A stretch of 13,819 nt of DNA from JBMTVT01 sp049451635 (GTDB lineage Bacteria; Bacteroidota; Bacteroidia; Flavobacteriales; Flavobacteriaceae): contig JBMTVT010000058.1 of assembly GCA_049451635.1 (NCBI GenBank), positions 1 through 13,819 of the forward strand. Reading direction: 5' to 3'. The notes under the pieces are model-generated. The model did not search any database, was not told the origin of the DNA, and saw nothing but the letters and a program-made list of their open reading frames with translations. Shown piece by piece: positions 7,592-13,819 of this stretch. Position 1 is the stretch's first letter. Every line of letters begins with the position of its first letter. A program made the position numbers and the translations under genes.

Positions 7592-8197
7592 TTATTTCTG
7601 TGAACGAAGCACTGGGTTTAGCTCATCATCGTTATACATTTTCATCTGCTTGTAAACCTTCATGTATTTATCACCTTTTTCAATATCGCTTAAAAGCGTA
7701 TCAATGGCTGTTGATAAATCTACGCGTTGTTCCAGTAAAATGTCCAGCTTTTTTTGGCAGGCCTCTCTATGGGATTCTGAAGCATCTTTACGAATAGCTT
7801 CTTCATTCATGTGGTAAATTTTTAAAGCCAAAATTGACAATCTATCTATGCCCCATGCAGGACTTTCGGTGTTAATAGTTGCGCTTGCTTTAGGCATTAC
7901 GTCCTTATATTTTTCAAGAAAATAGCTGTCAATATATTCCACCATATCAGTTCTATCTTGGTTCGAAGCATCAATTTGACGCTTTAATGATAAGGCGGCA
8001 ACTGGGTCTATATTGGGGTCGCGAATAATGTCTTCATAATGCCATTGCACCGTATCAATCCAACATTTTCTATATAATAAATGTTCTATTAAATCACTTT
8101 TGGGGTATGCGTTTTCAAATGGTTGGTCTACGGTATTAATGATGTGGTATTTTTCAATAACGTCTTGAAATATTTTATTGGCTTTACTTGTAAACAT
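7592..8197 (-). CDS. DUF4254 domain protein
   Basis: A 201-residue, apparently cytoplasmic, mostly helical protein with no signal peptide or membrane segment. The stretch DLIEHLLYRKCWIDTVQWHYED (about 34-55) and the later WGIDRLSILALKIYHM region are what I recognise as the DUF4254 family, common in Bacteroidota. The C-terminal third is rich in charged residues and likely helical. The biochemical function is unknown. It is the first gene of a two-gene minus-strand unit with the GT9 glycosyltransferase, so a role in envelope glycan assembly or its control is a fair inference from gene order only. The ATG at 8195-8197 lies about 20 nt downstream of an exact TAnnTTTG element, which supports this start. 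Confidence 0.82.
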   Translation of the reverse strand: MFTSKANKIFQDVIEKYHIINTVDQPFENAYPKSDLIEHLLYRKCWIDTVQWHYEDIIRDPNIDPVAALSLKRQIDASNQDRTDMVEYIDSYFLEKYKDVMPKASATINTESPAWGIDRLSILALKIYHMNEEAIRKDASESHREACQKKLDILLEQRVDLSTAIDTLLSDIEKGDKYMKVYKQMKMYNDDELNPVLRSQK

Positions 8198-8216
8198 GTT
8201 GTATGAATTTGATGTG

Positions 8217-8224
8217 CAAATATA
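8217..8224 (-). promoter_or_regulatory. Candidate Bacteroidota -7 element for DUF4254-GT9
   Basis: On the minus strand the sequence TATATTTG matches TAnnTTTG exactly, 19 nt upstream of the DUF4254 ATG. No TTG is found at the -33 distance, so this is a partial match. It lies in the 73-bp divergent spacer shared with upp, whose own promoter is less clear: TATATTTA at 8228-8235, with TTG at 8209-8211 and a 16-nt spacer that is shorter than usual. Confidence 0.4.
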
Positions 8225-8270
8225 CTTTATATTTAGTTAACTTTACCTATGAAAAACCATCGTACAAAAA

Positions 8271-8930
8271 ATGCATATCCATAATATTTCTCAGCAAAAC
8301 TCTATTTTAAACACATATATTTCAGAAATAAGAAGTAAGAGCATACAAAAAGATAGCATGCGCTTTAGAAGAAACATTGAGCGTATTGGCGAAATTTTAG
8401 GCTATGAAATGAGTAAGACTTTAAGTTACAAGGTTTCAAATGTTGAAACCCCTTTGGGAATTAGTAAGATTGCCTTGCCTGAAAATGATATTGTTTTATG
8501 TTCCATTTTAAGAGCTGGCATACCTTTACATAATGGCTTATTAAATTATTTTGATACTGCCGAAAACGCCTTTATTTCAGCATATCGCCACCATAAACAC
8601 AATCCTGAAAGCTTTGAAATTATTGTTGAGTATTTAGCCTGCCCGAGTCTAAAAAATAAAACACTTATTTTGGTAGATCCCATGTTGGCAACAGGACAAT
8701 CTATGGTAGCAACTTTTGAGGCTCTAAAACCTTTTGGAACACCCAAAGAACTACATCTAATTAGTGTTATTGGCGCCCAAGAAGGTGTGGATTTTGTTGA
8801 TAAGCATTTTGATAACAATACCCATTTATGGATTGCCTCTATAGATAAAAAACTAAATGAAAAAGGGTATATTGTTCCTGGTCTTGGAGACGCTGGCGAT
8901 CTTGCTTTTGGTGAAAAACTACAACACTAA
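8271..8930 (+). CDS. upp: Uracil phosphoribosyltransferase
   Basis: A 219-residue enzyme of pyrimidine salvage that converts uracil and PRPP to UMP and pyrophosphate in the cytoplasm. The PRPP-binding loop is VDPMLATGQS, with Asp136-Pro137 and Thr141-Gly142. The upstream LRAGIPL segment and the C-terminal uracil-binding stretch YIVPGLGDAGDLAFG are both characteristic of Upp rather than of other phosphoribosyltransferases. Length is close to the family norm of about 208 plus a short N-terminal extension. The ATG at 8271 is preceded by an A-rich tract typical of this phylum. Its stop overlaps the end of the convergent DUF6427 gene by 12 bp, and no recognisable terminator follows it. Confidence 0.93.
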   Translation: MHIHNISQQNSILNTYISEIRSKSIQKDSMRFRRNIERIGEILGYEMSKTLSYKVSNVETPLGISKIALPENDIVLCSILRAGIPLHNGLLNYFDTAENAFISAYRHHKHNPESFEIIVEYLACPSLKNKTLILVDPMLATGQSMVATFEALKPFGTPKELHLISVIGAQEGVDFVDKHFDNNTHLWIASIDKKLNEKGYIVPGLGDAGDLAFGEKLQH

Positions 8931-9842
8931 AAGTAAAAAAGGCATCACAATCAATACGCCAAAAAATACTTCTTTAAACCATTTTTCTTGAATGGTTTCA
9001 ATATAGTTAGCAATTATAATGGCTAATGGAGCAAATAAAAATAAAAATTCACTACCGTTTTTATTGGGAGCTTGAACAACCATTAAAAACCCAATAAGGG
9101 CAGCAAAAATGATAATTTTAAATGATGCCCTTTGTGCTTTTTTTTTCTTTTTAATATTATTCAAATAAAAAATAGAAGACCATATTCCAAATGATAATAG
9201 GAGGGTTATCGCTGTAAGGTGTTTAACAGAATTGTAATTGCTAAAATCGTAGCTCATCATAAAGGGCGTGTCAAACAATTCAAAATAATTATTAAAAAAA
9301 ACAACAGAAATCGATACCCCAAAAGTAAAAACGGTTAAGGCTCCTATAAATGGTATAATCCAATGTCTCAAATTATTGTCTAGATATAAAACAAGCGAAA
9401 TCAATATTAAAGCAAAAAACAAAATAGCCAAAAAATAGAATAACGCTGCAATGGCTATCCAAAATGAGGCATCAAAAAGTTTCTTTTTTACATCTTTTTG
9501 AGATCGCAGACTCACAACTCGCCTAAGGCCTAATAGCACAAAAAAGTTAGAAATAAGAATGTTTGAATGGTTGGTTGTTTGAGTAATGGTAAGTAAAAAC
9601 AGACTAAAAAGAAGCATTTCAAAATTATTCTTCTTAGTTAAGCTATTCTTACTTACTATAAAGTTCAAAAGCAAAATAGATGCAAAAATAACAAATAATA
9701 AAAAAGCCTGTTTTACAATAACACCCGTTGTAATGGCTTCATTTGTCAAGTTTAACTTTGAAACAACAAAAGCTAAAAGCGCAATAAAAAAAATAACAAT
9801 AAAATTTATTGACTTAGATTTATTAAAAATACTTGTTATCAT
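8919..9842 (-). CDS. Polytopic membrane protein, DUF6427-like
   Basis: A 307-residue, very hydrophobic protein with roughly eight or nine membrane segments, starting at about residues 13-28 and ending with a hydrophobic C-terminus (VLIVMPFLLLVL). Short basic loops (RRVVSLRSQKDVKKK near 106-120, NNIKKKKKAQR near 227-237) separate the segments, and the latter marks a probable cytoplasmic loop. I recognise it as like the flavobacterial family named DUF6427, whose members usually sit beside upp and a small DUF6341 gene, as here. No catalytic motif is visible and the function is unknown. It is transcribed divergently from DUF6341 across a 67-bp spacer and convergently with upp. The ATG at 9840-9842 is the natural start. 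Confidence 0.72.
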   Translation of the reverse strand: MITSIFNKSKSINFIVIFFIALLAFVVSKLNLTNEAITTGVIVKQAFLLFVIFASILLLNFIVSKNSLTKKNNFEMLLFSLFLLTITQTTNHSNILISNFFVLLGLRRVVSLRSQKDVKKKLFDASFWIAIAALFYFLAILFFALILISLVLYLDNNLRHWIIPFIGALTVFTFGVSISVVFFNNYFELFDTPFMMSYDFSNYNSVKHLTAITLLLSFGIWSSIFYLNNIKKKKKAQRASFKIIIFAALIGFLMVVQAPNKNGSEFLFLFAPLAIIIANYIETIQEKWFKEVFFGVLIVMPFLLLVL

Positions 9843-9862
9843 TAACTGTTTTTGTATTTTTG
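9833..9862 (+). promoter_or_regulatory. Promoter of the DUF6341 gene (TTG-N19-TAnnTTTG)
   Basis: TTG at 9833-9835 and TATTTTTG at 9855-9862 are separated by 19 nt, an exact match to the Bacteroidota housekeeping promoter pattern and the best promoter in the window. The -33 element lies inside the first codons of the divergent DUF6427 gene. Transcription should start near 9869, leaving a leader of about 40 nt before the ATG at 9910. Confidence 0.6.
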
Positions 9863-9909
9863 CTTTGTAAATATACTAACTAAACTGTTAGAAAATAAAA
9901 AGACACCTT

Positions 9910-10137
9910 ATGAAAGATTTCTTTTACGCCATACAAGATTTATTTGTAAATTTTCTATTTAAACCCTATGATGCCTTAAGGGCCCTAGAGCTAGAAAATT
10001 GGTTTGCAGCGAATACTGTTTCTTGGTTATTTCTAATCATTGGTTTTGTAGCCATGGTTTATTGGATGGGTCAACTAAGAATTTTTGACAAAAACAATGA
10101 GGAAGATAAAAGCATTTCTTCCCATTCATATTTATAA
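9910..10137 (+). CDS. Small single-pass membrane protein, DUF6341-like
   Basis: A 75-residue protein: an amphipathic N-terminal part (MKDFFYAIQDLFVNFLFKPY), a conserved-looking LELENWFAANT segment (26-36), one strong membrane helix (about 38-55, SWLFLIIGFVAMVYWMGQ), and an acidic, polar tail. This matches the flavobacterial family DUF6341, a group of very small proteins of unknown function encoded between DUF6427 and purD. Despite its size it is well supported as a real gene by a near-ideal promoter upstream and a strong intrinsic terminator starting 28 nt after its stop. It is therefore probably a monocistronic transcript. Its stop overlaps the purD stop by 6 bp. A membrane-anchored small subunit or regulator is plausible but not shown. 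Confidence 0.8.
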   Translation: MKDFFYAIQDLFVNFLFKPYDALRALELENWFAANTVSWLFLIIGFVAMVYWMGQLRIFDKNNEEDKSISSHSYL

Positions 10138-11403
10138 ATCGAAACCAATATCTTTACGATAATACATCTTATCAAAGTATAGTTTTTCTATACTTTGATA
10201 AGATTTTTTTATGGCTTCTTGGTACGTATTCCCATAGGATGTTATTGCCATAACACGACCTCCAGAGGTTACTATTTTTCCCTCTTTCAGTTGCGCTCCT
10301 GCGTGAAAAGGTATAGAATCTTTAATAGCATCAACCCCTGTTATTTCCTTGTCTTTTTCATAAGCTTCCGGATAACCACCTGAAACAAGCATGATGGTTG
10401 TAGCAGCACGTTCATCAATGTCTATACTTATTTTATCTAAAGTGCCGTTTGCCATGGCTTGAAGAATATCGACCAAATCATTTTTTAATCTTGGTAAAAC
10501 CACTTCGGTTTCTGGATCGCCCATTCGCACGTTATATTCAATCACTTTCGGGTCATCACCAACCTTTATCAATCCAATAAACACAAACCCAACATACGGC
10601 AAATTATCTTTTTTAAAACCATTAATGGTTGGTTTTACAATACGTTCTTCAATTTTATTTAAAAATTCATCTGTAGCAAAAGGCACTGGAGAAACAGCTC
10701 CCATACCACCTGTATTTAAACCCGTATCTCCCTCGCCAATACGTTTGTAATCTTTGGCGGTAGGCAAAATTTTATAGTTTTCCCCATCGGTAAGAACAAA
10801 ACAACTTAATTCGATGCCATCTAAAAATTCTTCAATAACCACCTTTGTACTGGCTTGCCCAAACTTGGCATCAACCAACATGCTTTTTAATTCGGCTTTG
10901 GCTTCATCTAAATTGTTTAAAATAACAACCCCTTTTCCTGCTGCTAATCCATCGGCTTTTAAAACATAAGGCGGATTTAAAGTCTCTAAAAAAGCATAGC
11001 CTTTTTCAACGGTTTCTTTTGTAAAGCTTTCGTAAGCGGCTGTTGGAATATTATGGCGATATAAAAACTCTTTAGCAAATTCTTTACTGCCTTCTAATTC
11101 GGCCGCTACTTTTTGAGGACCAATTACCGATACGTGTTTTATCGCATCATCATTTAAAAAAAAGTCATGAACTCCCTGTACCAATGGGTCTTCAGGGCCA
11201 ACAACAACCATATCAATGTTATTATTTAAAACTACGGTTTTAATAGCATGAAAATCGGTAACGCCTATGTTTACATTGGTTGCAATTTTAGCTGTTCCTG
11301 AGTTTCCAGGAGCTACAAATAGATTTTTACATTTAGGGCTTTGAGCTATTTTCCAAGCGAATGTATGTTCTCTTCCGCCAGAGCCAAGAATTAAAATATT
11401 CAT
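10132..11403 (-). CDS. purD: Phosphoribosylamine--glycine ligase (GAR synthetase)
   Basis: A 423-residue ATP-grasp enzyme of de novo purine synthesis that joins phosphoribosylamine and glycine, with ATP hydrolysis, to give GAR in the cytoplasm. The N-terminal motif LILGSGGREHTFAWK (4-18), the ATP-grasp core around VLKADGLAAGKGVV, and the signature YNVRMGDPETEVVLPRL (290-306) are all present. Length equals the bacterial norm. The ATG at 11403 gives the standard family N-terminus. The gene stands alone: the sugar transferase ends 231 bp upstream and DUF6341 converges on its 3' end. A palindrome lies 16 nt before the start codon. The last 23 or so codons contain a 17-bp inverted repeat that works as a terminator on the opposite strand, so this part of the coding sequence has a double role. 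Confidence 0.95.
   Translation of the reverse strand: MNILILGSGGREHTFAWKIAQSPKCKNLFVAPGNSGTAKIATNVNIGVTDFHAIKTVVLNNNIDMVVVGPEDPLVQGVHDFFLNDDAIKHVSVIGPQKVAAELEGSKEFAKEFLYRHNIPTAAYESFTKETVEKGYAFLETLNPPYVLKADGLAAGKGVVILNNLDEAKAELKSMLVDAKFGQASTKVVIEEFLDGIELSCFVLTDGENYKILPTAKDYKRIGEGDTGLNTGGMGAVSPVPFATDEFLNKIEERIVKPTINGFKKDNLPYVGFVFIGLIKVGDDPKVIEYNVRMGDPETEVVLPRLKNDLVDILQAMANGTLDKISIDIDERAATTIMLVSGGYPEAYEKDKEITGVDAIKDSIPFHAGAQLKEGKIVTSGGRVMAITSYGNTYQEAIKKSYQSIEKLYFDKMYYRKDIGFDL
10166..10210 (+). terminator. Intrinsic terminator for DUF6341, embedded in purD
   Basis: Arms 10166-10182 and 10188-10204 are perfectly complementary over 17 bp, separated by a 5-nt T loop. A run of seven T (10204-10210) overlaps the last base of the right arm. 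This is a classic rho-independent layout in the plus direction, starting 28 nt after the DUF6341 stop. In the minus direction no T-run follows, so it should not stop purD transcription. The arms encode purD residues within SYQSIEKLYFDKM. Confidence 0.85.
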
Positions 11404-11419
11404 TTTATGTTTTTTTAGT

Positions 11420-11437
11420 TTCCCGTTTTCACGGGAA
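11420..11437. repeat. Palindromic element, copy B (purD leader)
   Basis: TTCCCGT and ACGGGAA form a perfect 7-bp stem around a 4-nt loop. Read as purD mRNA the loop is GAAA, a GNRA tetraloop, which would stabilise the hairpin. It ends 16 nt before the purD ATG. The flank GTCATTCCCG resembles a motif seen in extragenic palindromes of many bacteria. Copy A lies at 7572-7590. Confidence 0.6.
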
Positions 11438-11491
11438 TGACAATCTAAAGTTTTTTAATGACAAGCATTAAAAGTAATTTCTAAAGTTTGG

Positions 11492-11499
11492 CAAAAATA
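11492..11499 (-). promoter_or_regulatory. Candidate Bacteroidota -7 element for purD
   Basis: The minus strand reads TATTTTTG, an exact TAnnTTTG match, 88 nt upstream of the purD ATG. At the -33 position (11518-11520) the triplet is GTG rather than TTG, with an 18-nt spacer. If used, the leader of about 80 nt would include palindrome copy B. Confidence 0.4.
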
Positions 11500-11634
11500 A
11501 AACTAATGCATCTAATACACGAATAATTTTTATTTACTTTACAGTAGTAATCCCTGTTTGATTAAAAATACTATTATCGATTACATAATAAAAGCTTAAA
11601 AATTGTACATGGGGTTTAAAAACCAAGTCGTTTA

Positions 11635-12987
11635 TTAATAAGCTTTTTCTTCACCTTTTAGTGCATTGATAAACGTTTGGATAATAATTTTTAAATCCAG
11701 TAGCAACGACCAGTTTTCAATATAAAATATATCGTATTTCACTCTATTTATAATATCCTTATCTGTTTCAACTTCGCCTCTAAAACCACTTACTTGTGCT
11801 AACCCTGTAATACCGGGTTTAACAAAATGTCTTACCATAAACTTATCTACTTTTCTGGCATACATATTTGCGTGGCTAACCATATGTGGCCTTGGGCCAA
11901 CAACAGACATGTCTCCAAAAAACACATTAAAAAACTGAGGTAATTCATCTATACTTGTTTTGCGAATAAAGCGCCCTACTTTTGTAATACGCATATCTCC
12001 TCTTGTGACCTGATGCAAATGAGCTTCTTTATTAGGGGTCATTGATCTAAATTTATAACAATCAAACTCTTCATAATTAAAACCATTCCTTGATTGCTTA
12101 AAAAATATGGGGCCTTTGGACTCTAACTTGATTAGAATAGCTAAAATTGGTGTTAACCATGACAATATAAAAACAATAATAAAAGAGGAAAAAACAATAT
12201 CAAACAAACGTTTAATAAATTTATTTACTGGTTCTTGTAGAGGGATGGATCTTAATGATAATACTGGCATGTAATCATAATACTCGTATTTCAGTTTTTT
12301 TGCATAAATATCCTTATTGTCGGGGATGAATTTTAACTCTCTTAAATTGTTATCAGCAAAATAAATTAACTTGTTTATTTGCTTGTTGGACAATTCTGCA
12401 ACGGAAAAATAAATTTCATCAATGTTATTTTCGATAACATACTTAAAACATTCCTCTAATGAAAAGTCTTCAGCAGAAACATTAAATTCAGCCTTAAATT
12501 TATAGCCAAAATCTAATTTGGTGTCGAAAATTTTTATCAATTGCCTGGTTTTTTCATTTTTGCCAATAACAATTACATTTCTTGTATTACGGCTTAAAAC
12601 TGCTCTATATTTTTTTAATAAAAAAAAGGTGAAAAATTTAAATACAAATATTAACACAAATATTGTTAGCAAATAATTTCCCAAAGCTAACCTACTAATA
12701 TTTGGTTGCTTAAAAACTCCAATAAATGCATAAAGCGCAAAGGCAAACAGAATTATTTGCCTAAACAAAAGAGGTGTTATTTGGATGATTTTTGTGTGTC
12801 TTTGTACTTCGTAAAAATGGTTCTTTAATGCAATAAACAACCAACATACTGAAATATATAAGCCAAAAAAATAGGAGTTTTCTAAATTAATCTCAAAGAG
12901 AGAAACTGCCATATTTATTATGACTAAATCAATAAAACCAAATAGAGGCTTTATTAAGCTAGAATATCTTCCTTGTTTATAACCCAC
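11635..12987 (-). CDS. Polyprenyl-phosphate sugar-1-phosphate transferase (WcaJ-like)
   Basis: A 450-residue membrane enzyme that starts exopolysaccharide or O-antigen assembly by moving a sugar-1-phosphate from a nucleotide sugar to undecaprenyl phosphate. It has four N-terminal membrane helices (about 15-31, 39-54, 77-92, 100-124), a CoA-binding-like Rossmann domain from about 135 (NVIVIGKNEKT), a reentrant or fifth helix after Asp263, and the catalytic domain. The latter shows KFRSM, the acidic pair Asp347-Glu348 in SIDELPQFFNV, GDMSVVGPRP and KPGITGLAQVSG. This is the large WcaJ/TIGR03023-like form. The sugar (glucose, galactose or an N-acetyl sugar) cannot be told from the sequence. The start is GTG at 12985-12987: no ATG lies between it and the in-frame stop at 13006-13008. 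The GTG shares one base with the TAG of the upstream gene, indicating translational coupling. Confidence 0.9.
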   Translation of the reverse strand: MGYKQGRYSSLIKPLFGFIDLVIINMAVSLFEINLENSYFFGLYISVCWLFIALKNHFYEVQRHTKIIQITPLLFRQIILFAFALYAFIGVFKQPNISRLALGNYLLTIFVLIFVFKFFTFFLLKKYRAVLSRNTRNVIVIGKNEKTRQLIKIFDTKLDFGYKFKAEFNVSAEDFSLEECFKYVIENNIDEIYFSVAELSNKQINKLIYFADNNLRELKFIPDNKDIYAKKLKYEYYDYMPVLSLRSIPLQEPVNKFIKRLFDIVFSSFIIVFILSWLTPILAILIKLESKGPIFFKQSRNGFNYEEFDCYKFRSMTPNKEAHLHQVTRGDMRITKVGRFIRKTSIDELPQFFNVFFGDMSVVGPRPHMVSHANMYARKVDKFMVRHFVKPGITGLAQVSGFRGEVETDKDIINRVKYDIFYIENWSLLLDLKIIIQTFINALKGEEKAY

Positions 12988-13819
12988 TATTTTTTTATAT
13001 GGTTTTTAAAATCTTTATGCTCCTTTTTATTAAGTTCTTTGGCAGATAATGTTTTAAAATAATCAAAGGTTCTTCTCATGCCAGTTGCTCTATCAATATT
13101 AGGTTCCCAACCTAATATTTTTTTTGCCAAAGTAATATCTGGCTGCCTTTGTAAAGGGTCATCTTGTGGTAGTTCCTTATAAATTATTTTTTGGTTTGTT
13201 CCAGTAAGCTTTATTATTTCTTCAGCAAATTCTTTAATGGTTATTTCATGTGGATTACCAATGTTAACAGGGTAAACATAATTGCTTAGCAGTAATTTGT
13301 ATATTCCTTCTACTTGATCATCAACATAACAAAATGACCTTGTTTGAGAACCATCTCCAAAAATGGTTAAATCTTCCCCTCTTAAAGCCTGCCCCATAAA
13401 AGCAGGAATAACTCGACCATCATTTAGCCTCATTCTTGGCCCATAAGTATTAAAAATTCTAACAATTCTGGTTTCTAGACCATGGAACCTATGATATGCC
13501 ATGGTGATAGATTCTTGAAATCGCTTAGCTTCATCATAAACCCCTCGTGGGCCTATGGTATTAACATTTCCATAATAATCTTCAGACTGAGGGTGTACTA
13601 AAGGGTCTCCATATACTTCTGAAGTAGAGGCAATAAGTATTCTAGCCTTTTTTGCTTTAGCCAAACCCAACAAGTTATGTGTCCCTAAAGATCCAACTTT
13701 TAAGGTTTGAATTGGGATCTTTAAATAATCTATAGGGCTTGCAGGAGAGGCAAAATGTAAAATATAATCTAAATCACCTTCAATGTTTATAAACTCAGTA
13801 ACATCATGTTCTATAAACT
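12987..13819 (-). CDS. UDP-glucuronate decarboxylase (UDP-xylose synthase), 5' end outside window
   Basis: An extended SDR enzyme that is still open at the window's right edge. Extending the frame past the TTG at 13671-13673 gives 49 more residues, including ASPASP (13734-13751), a hallmark of UDP-glucuronate decarboxylases. Other hallmarks follow: STSEVYGDP, GPRGVYDEAKR with catalytic Tyr (13536-13538) and Lys (13524-13526), RIFNTYGPRM, and GDGSQTRSFCYVDD. The N-terminal NAD-binding GxxGxxG is beyond the window; about 277 codons are present of the usual 310-330. The enzyme oxidises and decarboxylates UDP-glucuronate to UDP-xylose, a donor for polysaccharide synthesis. Its stop overlaps the start of the sugar transferase by one base, so both belong to a polysaccharide operon. 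A close dehydratase or epimerase of the same SDR group is the alternative, but ASPASP with the YDEAK context favours decarboxylase. Confidence 0.85.
   Translation of the reverse strand, partial: FIEHDVTEFINIEGDLDYILHFASPASPIDYLKIPIQTLKVGSLGTHNLLGLAKAKKARILIASTSEVYGDPLVHPQSEDYYGNVNTIGPRGVYDEAKRFQESITMAYHRFHGLETRIVRIFNTYGPRMRLNDGRVIPAFMGQALRGEDLTIFGDGSQTRSFCYVDDQVEGIYKLLLSNYVYPVNIGNPHEITIKEFAEEIIKLTGTNQKIIYKELPQDDPLQRQPDITLAKKILGWEPNIDRATGMRRTFDYFKTLSAKELNKKEHKDFKNHIKK

Larger units (their letters stand above)
11404..11634. other. Intergenic region upstream of purD (231 bp)
   Basis: This AT-rich spacer separates the end of the sugar transferase gene from purD. It holds the purD leader, with palindrome copy B near the start codon and a candidate -7 element at 11492-11499. 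I find no ORF longer than about seven codons on the minus strand, no tRNA-like fold, and no clear terminator for the upstream polysaccharide genes. Confidence 0.6.

Noticed and set aside
8249..8284. Short upstream ORF (ATG at 8249, 11 codons) overlapping the upp start
   Set aside because: It is too short and in A-rich DNA where such frames arise easily. No conserved or regulatory content is visible.
8976..8998. Inverted repeat AAACCATT/AATGGTTT with a 7-nt loop just past upp, as a possible upp terminator
   Set aside because: The stem is only 8 bp and AT-rich, and no T-run follows in either direction. It lies in DUF6427 coding sequence and may be chance.
12987..13673. Taking the TTG at 13671-13673 as the start of the decarboxylase gene
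   Set aside because: The frame continues upstream to the window edge and encodes conserved ASPASP, so the true start is outside the window.

Overview
The window looks like core chromosome from a gliding or T9SS-bearing member of the Bacteroidota, most likely Flavobacteriaceae. The DNA is AT-rich. Shine-Dalgarno sequences are largely absent, and several start regions carry the Bacteroidota -7 element TAnnTTTG. The gene set also fits: a SprE/PorW-type T9SS lipoprotein, DUF5687, DUF4254, and proteins matching the flavobacterial DUF6341 and DUF6427 families. I cannot name a genus.

Layout. (1) Positions 1-5349, minus strand, read right to left: DUF2059 secreted protein, DUF5687 membrane protein and ABC ATPase (gaps of 10 and 13 nt, one probable operon), then the SprE/PorW lipoprotein, then the first 19 codons of a probable bactofilin. 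(2) Positions 5480-6538, plus strand: a PaaE-like flavin/2Fe-2S reductase. (3) Positions 6535-8197, minus strand: DUF4254 protein followed by a GT9 glycosyltransferase, a probable envelope-glycan pair. (4) Positions 8271-11403: upp (+), DUF6427 (-), DUF6341 (+) and purD (-), which combine nucleotide metabolism with two small membrane proteins of unknown role. (5) Positions 11635-13819, minus strand: a UDP-glucuronate decarboxylase (5' end outside the window) translationally coupled to a polyprenyl-phosphate sugar transferase, the edge of an exopolysaccharide or O-antigen cluster.

How the genes relate. The left part serves the cell envelope and protein secretion. Region 3 probably acts on envelope glycan, and region 5 makes a nucleotide sugar (UDP-xylose) and starts lipid-linked polysaccharide assembly. 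All three convergent gene pairs overlap at their stop codons (4, 12 and 6 bp), so plus-strand transcripts must end inside the opposing gene. For one pair this is visible: a 17-bp perfect hairpin with a U-tract, placed for DUF6341, lies inside the purD coding region.

I see no mobile element, CRISPR array, tRNA, rRNA, phage or toxin-antitoxin gene. I do not see a new multi-gene system. The most unusual signals are small: the purD-embedded terminator, a pair of related palindromes 16-17 nt upstream of two start codons, a TTG start on sprE, and an ABC ATPase with non-consensus motifs.
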